Origin: Kribbibacterium absianum
GTDB taxonomy: Bacteria; Actinomycetota; Coriobacteriia; Coriobacteriales; Atopobiaceae
NCBI RefSeq assembly: GCF_030067705.1
Contig: NZ_JASJEX010000002.1
Location: forward strand, 124,001 to 188,000
DNA: 64,000 bases
Reading direction: 5' to 3'
A program made the translations under genes and the position numbers. Below the pieces are notes generated by a model. That model saw only the letters and a list, made by a program, of their open reading frames with translations, was not told the DNA's origin and made no database searches. Of the stretch, positions 53,695 through 60,440 are shown piece by piece (position 1 is the stretch's first letter; each line of letters starts with the position of its first letter).

Positions 53695-53812
53695 GGTGAG
53701 TTTGCTTGGTGCTTGCAAACTCACCGTGATTCAAGGAAGCAATCATCGCTTTACCAGCGGTTTTGCGGGCGCCCCGAGCGCCCGCAATGTTTTGCTTTGC
53801 ATTTGCAAGCTA
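53695..53812. repeat. Dispersed repeat of the GAGTTTGC family, copy A
   Basis: It starts with a perfect 11-bp inverted repeat (GGTGAGTTTGC at 53695-53705 with GCAAACTCACC at 53715-53725), probably also the purB terminator. About 40 bases later GCGGGCGCCCCGAGCGCCCG forms a second hairpin, and TTTGCATTTGCAAGCTAG ends it. The parts recur at 54863-54925 and 57150-57270. An A+T-rich stretch with a GAAACAG/CTGTTTC pair (53869-53890) follows and may hold the promoter of the next gene. Confidence 0.8.
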
Positions 53813-53932
53813 GACGGGAAGGCACCCGCGCCCCGGCTCCCTCCCTGAGAAACAGATACCTAAAATTAATCTTAGAAACTGTTTCTGATAGCATCATGCA
53901 GGACCTGCACCGGACTGTCCCCGGGAGACCTC

Positions 53933-54856
53933 ATGAAGCGCGCGCTCACGCTCCTCGTTGCCACGACCCTGTCCGTCGGAATGGTTGGCTGCTCGGCGAT
54001 ACCGAGCGCGGGAACGCCAAACCCCACCGCGCAGGCACCCAAGGCGGAGGAGACCCAGCTCCAGCAACTCGAGGGGGACGCAGTCACGCTGCAGGTTCCC
54101 GCGTCGTGGACCGTGGACGAGACCTACGACGTCTCTGCGGTCCTCGTCACGCCAGACACGTTTGACGGCTATCTGATGTACAACGCGAAGATCAGACCCC
54201 TCAGCATGTTTTCTAACGCTGACGAGTGCCTGGAGAGCCTCAGGTACCTCGACCCTTCCGTTGGGGACGTGGTGACGTCCGAGGTGCTCCCTTCCGGAGC
54301 GGAGACGTTCCTTTGTGAGACCCAGGCGACCGACGACAAGCAGAGCAGGGGTTTCGTTGCGGTGCTTATGTCTGGCGACCGGGCCGACGTGGTCCATATC
54401 GGTTGCGCCGGCGACGAGTACGAGGCCCACAAGGACGAGATGCTCAAGGTGATGAGCAGCATCGCTCTAAAGGATGGCCAGAAGCCCAGCTTCAAACCTG
54501 CCGGTGAGACCGAGAGTGAGGGCTCGGCTCAGGAACCAACAGCCCCTGCCACCCCAGAGCAAGAGCAGGCGCTGGAGTTGGCCGAGGGCTACCTGAGGGT
54601 CAAGGGCTACTCAAAGAAGCGGCTGCTCCACCAGCTCACCTCGGAGCATGGCGAGGGTCTGCCGGAGGACGTCGCTCAATACGCCGTTGACCATCTCAAC
54701 GTGGACTGGAAAGAGCAGGCATACCGGGCAGGAGGGACGATTCTCACCTACGGTTCGTATTCCAAGCAGGAGCTCTATGACCGACTGACCTCCGAAACCG
54801 GTGACCAGTTCACCCCCGAGGAGGCACAGTACGCGGTGGATAAGCTCTTCTCGTAG
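53933..54856 (+). CDS. Lipoprotein with two C-terminal Ltp repeats
   Basis: The 307-residue lipoprotein has a signal peptide ending VGMVGC (Cys20). The central domain (about residues 45-190, VTLQVPASWTVDE...) resembles PsbP/lipoprotein-like folds. After a Pro/Glu linker, two Ltp-type helical repeats follow: ALELAEGYLRVKGYSKKRLLHQLTSE...YAVDHLNVDW and AYRAGGTILTYGSYSKQELYDRLTSE...AQYAVDKL. The Ltp family (PF07553) includes a phage TP-J34 lipoprotein that blocks DNA entry of superinfecting phage. A role in phage exclusion is inference. ATG 53933 follows GGGAG. It is bracketed by two copies of an intergenic repeat. Confidence 0.85.
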   Translation: MKRALTLLVATTLSVGMVGCSAIPSAGTPNPTAQAPKAEETQLQQLEGDAVTLQVPASWTVDETYDVSAVLVTPDTFDGYLMYNAKIRPLSMFSNADECLESLRYLDPSVGDVVTSEVLPSGAETFLCETQATDDKQSRGFVAVLMSGDRADVVHIGCAGDEYEAHKDEMLKVMSSIALKDGQKPSFKPAGETESEGSAQEPTAPATPEQEQALELAEGYLRVKGYSKKRLLHQLTSEHGEGLPEDVAQYAVDHLNVDWKEQAYRAGGTILTYGSYSKQELYDRLTSETGDQFTPEEAQYAVDKLFS

Positions 54857-54862
54857 GGTCCA

Positions 54863-54925
54863 GCGAATCCGCGGTCGCCCCGAGCGCCCGCAACGCGTTG
54901 CTCTTCATTTGCAAAGCAAACTCAA
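54863..54925. repeat. Dispersed repeat of the GAGTTTGC family, copy B (partial)
   Basis: Contains CGCGGTCGCCCCGAGCGCCCG and CATTTGCAAAGCAAACTCAA, matching the second half of copies A and C. The first hairpin is missing. Confidence 0.75.
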
Positions 54926-54988
54926 CCCCAGAGCGCCGATACACAGAGAAGGGCGGTCGACCATCACGCGGTATGCCACAAGAGGGTG

Positions 54989-55255
54989 TCAGGCGATGTC
55001 GCGCTCCACCAGAGAGCGCAGATACTCGCTGCGCTTTCCACGGCCAGCCTTGGCGTCCATCTTCCGTGCCATGGAGACAGGCACCTTGAAGGTGACCGTC
55101 ACAAGCTCCTCGTCGCACAGGGCTGGGCGCCCCTGCGGGCGCACAATCCAACGACCGGGTTCGCCGGGATAATCGCCGCGGGCAGCGGCATCCGCCATTC
55201 GGTCCAGCTCCTCGTCGGTGATCACTGCACCCGACTTGGTGATGATGTCTGCCAT
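54989..55255 (-). CDS. Ribbon-helix-helix antitoxin-like protein
   Basis: The 88-residue protein has an N-terminal acidic segment (TDEELDRMADAAARGDYPGEPG) and a C-terminal ribbon-helix-helix (ELVTVTFKVPVSMARKMDAKAGRGKRSEYLRSLVERDIA). This order, toxin-binding part first and DNA-binding part last, occurs in several antitoxins. ATG 55255 follows TTAGGAG. Its likely partner is the small protein at 56821-57078, which would have preceded it on the same strand before the IS110 element inserted between them. It now lacks its native promoter unless the element supplies one. Confidence 0.75.
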   Translation of the reverse strand: MADIITKSGAVITDEELDRMADAAARGDYPGEPGRWIVRPQGRPALCDEELVTVTFKVPVSMARKMDAKAGRGKRSEYLRSLVERDIA

Positions 55256-55306
55256 TGCCGCTCCTAACTTCTAGTTGTTGCACTTGGGTGCCGAATACCG
55301 GGTCAT

Positions 55307-55518
55307 TCAGGCTGCACGCAGTACTGGCGAGGCAGGCACGCCGACATTTCCGATGGGGCGAGGAGACCCCGCAGAAGGAGAGTGGCGGCCTGCCCCATTC
55401 GGGGCCGTCCACGGATTAGCTGGATGGGGGCGCCGGAGGCGCACCCCGGTTCTCTTGTAGGAGGTTGTGGGCCCGGGTGGTCCGGCAGGGTGCCTGCCGT
55501 CTGCAAGGAGGTGGCACC
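55307..55518 (+). ncRNA. Candidate bridge RNA of the IS110-family element
   Basis: The left non-coding end before the transposase holds several G+C-rich hairpin-forming stretches (GGCGGCCTGCCCC, GGGGGCGCCGGAGGCGCACCCC, GGCAGGGTGCCTGCC). IS110 elements are known to express a structured bridge RNA from such an end that pairs with target and donor DNA. Presence is inferred from position and family; I have not assigned the loops. Confidence 0.45.
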
Positions 55519-56715
55519 ATGCTGCACGTCGGTATCGACATAGCCAAGCACGACCACTGGGTCGGGGCCGTGGGCGACGACGGGCGCCGCGCCGCGAGGC
55601 CGACGCCCTTCCGGAACTCCCGGGAGGGGTTCGGGGAGCTCGTGGCCCACATCGAGGGGCTCGGGGGCGACCCCGCATCGGTGCAGGTCGGCATGGAGGC
55701 CACGGGGCACTGCTGGCCGGCCTGCTTCCGCGCCCTCCGGGAGGCCGGCTACGAGGCGGCCGCGATCGACCCCATGCAGACCAACGCCGTGCGCAGGCTC
55801 AGGAACCTCGGCAAGGTGAAGACGGACGCCGTGGACTGCGAGCTGGTGGCCGAGACCGTGCGCATCGGCGCCTTCGAGCCCAGCCGGCTCGCGGACGACG
55901 ACCTGCTGTCCCTCAGGCAGCTGGTGCGGCTGCGCCAGTCGATGTGCGAGAGCGCGAGCGACCTGAAGCGGCAGCTGCTGTGCGTCCTCGACCAGGTGTT
56001 CCCCGAGTACGCGGCGCTGTTCAGCGACCCGTTCGGCGAGTCGTCGCTGGCGCTGCTCAGGCGCTGGGGCACCCCCGACGCGCTGGCGCGCGCCCGGGAG
56101 TCCACCCTGGCCGCCGAGCTGCGCCGGGCCAGCCACGGCCGGCTGGGCGAGGAGAGAGCCCGACAGGTCAGGGAGGCGGCCAAGGGCACCTGCGGCGTCA
56201 AGCTCGCGCTCGGCTCCTTCTCGCTGGAGGTCTCCATGCTCGTTGCCCAGCTGGACTTCATCAGCGGCCAGTGCGACGAGCTCGAGGGGCGCATAGGGGC
56301 GCTGCTCCGGGAGATCGAGCCGCTGGTGCTGACCGTCCCGGGCGTGGGGGTCCTCACCGGCGCCCAGATCGTGGCGGAGGTGGGCGACGTCTCGCGGTTC
56401 CGCAACGCCAAGGCCCTCGTCAGCTACGCGGGGCTCAACCCGTCGGTGTCCCAGTCCGGCAGGTTCGAGGGCTCGGACGCCCACATAACCAAGCAGGGCT
56501 CCCCCTACCTGAGGCGCGCCCTCTACCTCGTGGCCATGTCCAGCCTGCGCGTCCCCGGCCCCTTCCGGGACTTCTACGACAAGAAGAGGTCCGAGGGCAA
56601 GAGGCACCGGGAGGCGCTCGTGGCCACGGCGCGCAAGGCCGCAGCGGTCGTGTACGCCGTGCTCAGGAACCAGGAGCCCTACGACGGCTCGAGGGTGGGC
56701 GCGCGGCCCGCATGA
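55519..56715 (+). CDS. IS110-family transposase (DEDD recombinase)
   Basis: The 398-residue transposase has a RuvC-like N-terminal domain. D6 is in HVGIDIAKHDHWVG, Glu in VGMEATGHCW, and paired Asp in VKTDAVDCELVAE. A coiled-coil middle follows, then the Tnp20 C-terminal domain VPGVGVLTGAQIVAEVGDVSRF, LVSYAGLNPSVSQSG and the catalytic Ser in KQGSPYLRRALY. ATG 55519 follows AAGGAGGTG; the frame upstream belongs to the non-coding end. The stop lies inside the right inverted repeat. It appears intact. Confidence 0.93.
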   Translation: MLHVGIDIAKHDHWVGAVGDDGRRAARPTPFRNSREGFGELVAHIEGLGGDPASVQVGMEATGHCWPACFRALREAGYEAAAIDPMQTNAVRRLRNLGKVKTDAVDCELVAETVRIGAFEPSRLADDDLLSLRQLVRLRQSMCESASDLKRQLLCVLDQVFPEYAALFSDPFGESSLALLRRWGTPDALARARESTLAAELRRASHGRLGEERARQVREAAKGTCGVKLALGSFSLEVSMLVAQLDFISGQCDELEGRIGALLREIEPLVLTVPGVGVLTGAQIVAEVGDVSRFRNAKALVSYAGLNPSVSQSGRFEGSDAHITKQGSPYLRRALYLVAMSSLRVPGPFRDFYDKKRSEGKRHREALVATARKAAAVVYAVLRNQEPYDGSRVGARPA

Positions 56716-56820
56716 TCCGGTATTCGGCTCTCAAGGTGCAAATGCTCATCGGGGGTTGCAATCAAAAACCGGAAGAGCGCCCATCCTCACGGGGGTTGAC
56801 TTCCCATAGCTGGTCTCCTC

Positions 56821-57078
56821 TCACATCAAATCTAGCTCGCGGGCCATCTTCTCCGTCAGCCTCATCGCGTGGAACACAGACACCAACCCGTCCAGCGTCA
56901 CCACGCCGATCATCTCTATCATCCGCCCGTGTGTATCTGGGCCGGCCGCGCACACAAGATCGGGAGGCCCGTAATCCCGTGTGCGCATCGCCCGCGCGTT
57001 GTTCCAGGCGCATACGACATCGGCCTTAGATACTTCCGGGTGGCGCTGTTGCACTCGATCCTGGACCTCGACTCGCAC
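56821..57078 (-). CDS. Small toxin-like protein, putative partner of the RHH antitoxin
   Basis: The 85-residue protein is one I recognise only by pattern: RVQQRHPEVSKADVVCAWNNARAMRTRDYG..., then VCAAGPDTHGRMIEMIGVVTLDGLVSVFHAMRLTEKMARELDL. Helix, three or four strands and an HAMxxTxKM ending are seen in BrnT-like and DUF4258-like small toxins. GTG 57078 follows GGAAGAGGAG, and a TATAAT box lies upstream. The RHH gene on the same strand is now 1.56 kb downstream, behind the IS110 element; removing the element would leave about 100 bases between them. Toxicity is inferred. Confidence 0.6.
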   Translation of the reverse strand: MRVEVQDRVQQRHPEVSKADVVCAWNNARAMRTRDYGPPDLVCAAGPDTHGRMIEMIGVVTLDGLVSVFHAMRLTEKMARELDLM

Positions 57079-57097
57079 GGCTCCTCTTCCTTTCGTC

Positions 57098-57118
57098 GTA
57101 CTATATTATAATACAAAA
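57098..57118 (-). promoter_or_regulatory. Promoter/operator of the split toxin-antitoxin operon
   Basis: TATTATAATA on the minus strand is a -10 box embedded in a short palindrome, about 25 bases before the GTG start. The same ten bases form the centre of the operator at 7577-7612. Confidence 0.5.
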
Positions 57119-57149
57119 AAGTGCCGTCATCAGTCGCGACGGCGGAGGC

Positions 57150-57270
57150 TTGAGTTTGCGTTGTGTTCGCAAACCCATCGCTATTCAATCGTCAAACCAT
57201 CAATCTAACTGCGGGTTCATGGGCGCCCCGAGCGCCCGTGGCTCTCTGTGTTGTAAATGCAAAGCTAACC
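57150..57270. repeat. Dispersed repeat of the GAGTTTGC family, copy C
   Basis: TTGAGTTTGCG...CGCAAAC (57150-57174) forms the first hairpin. GGGCGCCCCGAGCGCCCG (about 57221-57238) is the second, and GTAAATGCAAAGCTAACC ends it. Order and spacing equal copy A. It separates the toxin-like gene from tRNA-Lys. Confidence 0.8.
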
Positions 57271-57359
57271 GCCCCGCACATGCAAAGCAAAACGAGAAGC
57301 ACCACCAAACACAAAAGCAGGTGGTTGCCGTTTACCAGCAACCACCTGCCATTTCACAC

Positions 57360-57435
57360 TGGTGGGCCCTGTGGGGTTCGAACCCACGACCTTGGGATTA
57401 AAAGTCCCCTGCTCTGCCAGCTGAGCTAAGGGCCC
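57360..57435 (-). tRNA. tRNA-Lys (TTT)
   Basis: The 76-base minus-strand gene has acceptor GGGCCCT/AGGGCCC, D-arm AGCTCAGCTGGCAGAGC, and anticodon TTT in CTTTTAA. The T-arm is GTGGGTTCGAACCCCAC, with encoded CCA. It marks the right border of the accessory island. Confidence 0.97.
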
Positions 57436-57462
57436 GCGCACCATCTTAACGCACCCGCGCGC

Positions 57463-58737
57463 CTACTCCCACGCCCACTGGCCGTGGGTGAACACCGGCA
57501 CCTCCTTGCCGTCGGGCTTGATGCCCGTGATGTCGAGGTCGTCCGTGCCGATCATGAAGTCCACGTGCTGCGAGCTCTGGTTCACGCCATGGGTGAGCAG
57601 CTCGTCGGGCGACAGGTCAAACCCGCCCTCGAAGCACTCGGGGAATCCCATGCCGAGTGCCAGGTGGCAGCTGGCGTTCTCATCGTAGAGCGTGCTGTAG
57701 AAGAGCAGCCCGCTCTCGCGGATGGGCGTGTTCTTGGAGATGAGGGCGCATTCGCCGAGGTAGGCAGCTCCGTCGTCGGCCTTGATGATCGACGCCAGCA
57801 CGTCGCGCCCCTCCGCCGCGTCGAACTCCACCACGCGACCGCCCTCAAAGCGGAACCAGAAGTCGCGCACCACCTTGCCGGCGTGGACAAGCGGCAGCGC
57901 GGAGTGCACGATGCCCTCGGTCTTGCTGCGGTCCGGGGTGGTGAAGATCTCCTCGGTGGGGATGTTGGGGAAGAAGCGCACGCCGCCCACCGTGGTGGCC
58001 GCGCCGCCCTCCCAGATGTGCTTGGACGTGAGGCCCACCGTGAGGTCCGTGCCGTTGCTCGCCTGATACCGCAATGCCGAGAAGTGCGCAGCGTTCAGGC
58101 GCCGTTTGCTCTTCTCGAGCATCGCGTTGTGGGTCTCCCACTCGCTCTGGGGGTCGCTCGTCACGCGGGCCACCTCGAGCACGGCGTCCCACAGGGCGAG
58201 GAGCGCGTCGCCCGGCTCCTTGTCGGGGAACACCTTGGTCGCCCAGGCCTGCGTCGGCACCCCACCGATGGACCAGGCGTTGCGGCCGAAGTCGAGGCCG
58301 CTCCGCCAGATGTCGCACTGGGTGTTGACGGCCCGGCTCCCGGTGGCGATCTTCACCGGGTCGATTCCCTTGAGGCCGTCCGGGTCGTCGCCATCGAGCC
58401 ACAGGAAGCAGGCGCCCTTCTCGGCAAGGCCGTTGAGCTGCACCCGGCGCCACTCCGGGACCTTCTCGAACCACGAGGTCTCGACGTTCTCGTACTCCAA
58501 GCGGGAGAGCTCGTCGTCCTTCCACATCACCGTCACGTGACCGGCACCGGCCTTGTAGGCCTCCTCGACCACCATGCGCACAAAGGGCAGCGCCGCAGCC
58601 GGCGCGGTGACGGCCACCTCTTGGCCGGGCTGAACGTTCACGCCCTCACGGAGCAGCAGCTCAGCGTATTTGCGTTGGCGCGGTCTGAGGCCGGTCATCA
58701 CCACGCCCAGCTCGTCGAAGTCCATGGGCTTGGCCAT
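57463..58737 (-). CDS. M29-family aminopeptidase (AmpS/PepS-like)
   Basis: The 424-residue metallo-aminopeptidase removes N-terminal residues from peptides in the cytoplasm. Family segments are LRPRQRKYAELLLREGVNVQPGQEVAV, RFFPNIPTEEIFTTPDRSKTEGIVH (metal-binding Glu), ECALISKNTPIRESGLLFYSTLYDENASCHLALG (Glu and His ligands) and NQSSQHVDFMIGTDDLDITG (His and Asp). Cobalt or zinc use is known for the family. ATG 58737 begins MAKPMDFDELG; the ribosome binding site is GGAG about 11 bases upstream. It lies behind tRNA-Lys on the same strand. Confidence 0.93.
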   Translation of the reverse strand: MAKPMDFDELGVVMTGLRPRQRKYAELLLREGVNVQPGQEVAVTAPAAALPFVRMVVEEAYKAGAGHVTVMWKDDELSRLEYENVETSWFEKVPEWRRVQLNGLAEKGACFLWLDGDDPDGLKGIDPVKIATGSRAVNTQCDIWRSGLDFGRNAWSIGGVPTQAWATKVFPDKEPGDALLALWDAVLEVARVTSDPQSEWETHNAMLEKSKRRLNAAHFSALRYQASNGTDLTVGLTSKHIWEGGAATTVGGVRFFPNIPTEEIFTTPDRSKTEGIVHSALPLVHAGKVVRDFWFRFEGGRVVEFDAAEGRDVLASIIKADDGAAYLGECALISKNTPIRESGLLFYSTLYDENASCHLALGMGFPECFEGGFDLSPDELLTHGVNQSSQHVDFMIGTDDLDITGIKPDGKEVPVFTHGQWAWE

Positions 58738-58837
58738 AGGGCATCACTCCTCCACACACCAGCGCCCAACGGCCATGCCGCCGGGCGACTCGTCGTTTGA
58801 GTTGGAACCGCTGCGCCATAGGTCGCCGCTCTCGACC

Positions 58838-59350
58838 CTAGCAGCGGAAGAGTGTCCCGTCGTCCTCGGCGGTCTCGTAGCCCAAGCAAAAGTCCAAAGC
58901 CTCGACCAGGCAGGGCGCAAAAGAGTCCGCCTTGGCCGCCGACAACTTGGGGACAGGAACGACCTTACGCCAGAAGGAGGTGTTGCGCGCCATCAGCGCG
59001 GACGTGGCGTAGAAACTCCGCAGCGTGCGTTCGTCGAAGCCGCGCTGGCGATACCAGTCCTCTGCGTTCTTGACGCCGTACTCGCTGAGGAACTCCTTGG
59101 CGTCGCCGCGCGAGGCCACGGGGCACGCGGGAATCACGTAACCCTGGTGTCGCGCGACGTTCCACACCAGCTGGTCCGCCTCGGGATAGAAGGACAGCTC
59201 GTCACCCAGGGCCTCTTGGGCGAGTTTGATGAGGGCATCGGACGTAACGGCGGGGGGCAGGTGGTACGCGCCCTCCTCGTCGCGATTGAGGACGAGCATC
59301 GCACGCACGGCCTCAGCCAGTGGGCGGTTGATTCTCTCTTTGCGAGCCAT
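58838..59350 (-). CDS. Protein of unknown function
   Basis: The 170-residue soluble protein has no signal peptide or membrane helix, and I do not recognise it. Notable parts are AEAVRAMLVLNRDEEGAYHLPPAVTSDALIKLAQEALGDELSF and GVKNAEDWYRQRGFDERTLRSFYATSALMARNTSFWRKVVPVPKLS. It is rich in aromatic residues and helices. ATG 59350 follows AAAAGGAG; an in-frame ATG seven codons upstream has no ribosome binding site. It stands alone between the aminopeptidase and tRNA-Gly. The 255 bases upstream hold no other gene. Confidence 0.75.
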   Translation of the reverse strand: MARKERINRPLAEAVRAMLVLNRDEEGAYHLPPAVTSDALIKLAQEALGDELSFYPEADQLVWNVARHQGYVIPACPVASRGDAKEFLSEYGVKNAEDWYRQRGFDERTLRSFYATSALMARNTSFWRKVVPVPKLSAAKADSFAPCLVEALDFCLGYETAEDDGTLFRC

Positions 59351-59605
59351 CGACACTCCTTTTGCGAACACGACGGCATCCGAAGAACAAACGCGCGAAA
59401 TCGCGGATCTGTGAGGCGATTCTTCTCCTCTTTTCCCTTCGCGCGCACGAGTTTACGCCGACAGAAACGCAGGAGGCCCCGAGCAACAAACCTCTAAGCG
59501 GGGCACACAGAGCATCGTGCACACCTGTGGCCCGGCACAGCGACGCACAATCGAGCCAATTAAAAAGGTAGCGACCATTTACGGCCACTACCTCGGTATT
59601 TGCGC

Positions 59606-59680
59606 TGGAGCGGGTGACGGGACTCGAACCCGCGGATGCCAGCTTGGGAAGCTGGAGCCTTACCACTTGGCGACACCCGC
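59606..59680 (-). tRNA. tRNA-Gly (CCC)
   Basis: The 75-base minus-strand gene has acceptor GCGGGTG/CACCCGC, D-arm GCCAAGTGGTAAGGC, and anticodon CCC in TTCCCAA. The T-arm is GCGGGTTCGAGTCCCGT, with encoded CCA. Confidence 0.97.
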
Positions 59681-59813
59681 AACGCGAGAGCCCAGTATAG
59701 CAGAAGGACCCTCGGTGACGATTGGGCCGCTCCGGGCCTCCGTCGTTGGGAGGGATGGTTTTCGGGGACAGAACGACCAGTACGTGGTTTTCGCGCCTAT
59801 CGATTGGAGAGCC

Positions 59814-60092
59814 ATGGCCGAGAAAAAGGTCCCGCAGCTCGAGCTGTTCTACCGGCCCACCTGCCCCTATTGCGTGAAGGTCCTCACCTGGATGAAGAAC
59901 GAGGGCGTCGACAACGTGACGCTCTACGACATCTCCTCCGACAGCGAGGCCGTGAAGCGCCTCGTCGCCGAAGGCGGCAAGAAGCAGGTGCCCTGCCTGT
60001 TCGTGGACGGCCAGCCGATGTACGAGAGCAACGACATCATCGCGTTCCTCGACAAGCTCCGCCACGAGCCGTTCGACGACATCGCCCGATAG
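59814..60092 (+). CDS. Glutaredoxin-like protein (CPYC)
   Basis: The 92-residue thioredoxin-fold protein has active site FYRPTCPYCVKV, cis-Pro region KKQVPCLFVDGQPMYESNDI and a C-terminal helix. It probably catalyses thiol-disulphide exchange in the cytoplasm. ATG 59814 is preceded by GGAGA; the frame upstream crosses the tRNA and is not used. A second glutaredoxin-like gene starts 24 bases after its stop, so both form an operon. Confidence 0.9.
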   Translation: MAEKKVPQLELFYRPTCPYCVKVLTWMKNEGVDNVTLYDISSDSEAVKRLVAEGGKKQVPCLFVDGQPMYESNDIIAFLDKLRHEPFDDIAR

Positions 60093-60116
60093 CCATCCCA
60101 AACCAAGGGAGAGATT

Positions 60117-60353
60117 ATGACGCTGTTCTATCTGCCCACCTGTCCCCATTGCCACAAGGTCATCACCTGGATCGAGGGGCACGGCATCACCGACAAGTTC
60201 AACTATGTGGACGTGAGCGCGTCCGACGAGGCGGCCACCGAGCTGGAGCAGGTCTCCGGCCAGGACTCCGTGCCCTGCCTGCAGCTGGGCGACGGCACGT
60301 GCCTCGTGGGTGACACGCCCATTATCGAGTGGCTCGAGAAGACCTACCAGTAA
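60117..60353 (+). CDS. Glutaredoxin-like protein (CPHC)
   Basis: The 78-residue thioredoxin-fold protein has active site FYLPTCPHCHKVITWIEGHG, cis-Pro QDSVPCLQLGDGTCLVGDTPI and the final helix EWLEKTYQ. It is paralogous to the preceding gene, but the active site has His in place of Tyr, closer to thioredoxin reductase-coupled or DsbA-type redox pairs. ATG 60117 follows AAGGGAGAG. It is the second gene of a two-gene operon ending at a strong terminator. Confidence 0.88.
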   Translation: MTLFYLPTCPHCHKVITWIEGHGITDKFNYVDVSASDEAATELEQVSGQDSVPCLQLGDGTCLVGDTPIIEWLEKTYQ

Positions 60354-60386
60354 GGCTTCCGCTGGATGCGGCACTCGTGAGTGCAC

Positions 60387-60426
60387 GGGCCGGGCGCGTT
60401 TCCACCTGAGGAAGCGCGCCCGGCCC
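60387..60426. terminator. Bidirectional terminator between the glutaredoxins and the M28-like gene
   Basis: GGGCCGGGCGCG and CGCGCCCGGCCC form a 12-bp perfect stem, followed by TCTTC on the plus strand. Confidence 0.75.
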
Positions 60427-60440
60427 TCTTCATGCCGGTG

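Larger units (their letters stand above)
55278..56741 (+). mobile_element. IS110-family insertion sequence (about 1.46 kb)
   Basis: The element is bounded by inverted repeats of about 29 bases (55278-55306 and 56712-56741; shared core GCCGAATACCGG, ends TTGCAC and GTGCAA). It has one DEDD transposase gene, a long left non-coding end (about 240 bases) and a short right end (about 26 bases). No target duplication is seen, as expected for this family. Exact ends may lie a few bases outside the repeats. It lies between the putative toxin and antitoxin genes. Confidence 0.85.
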
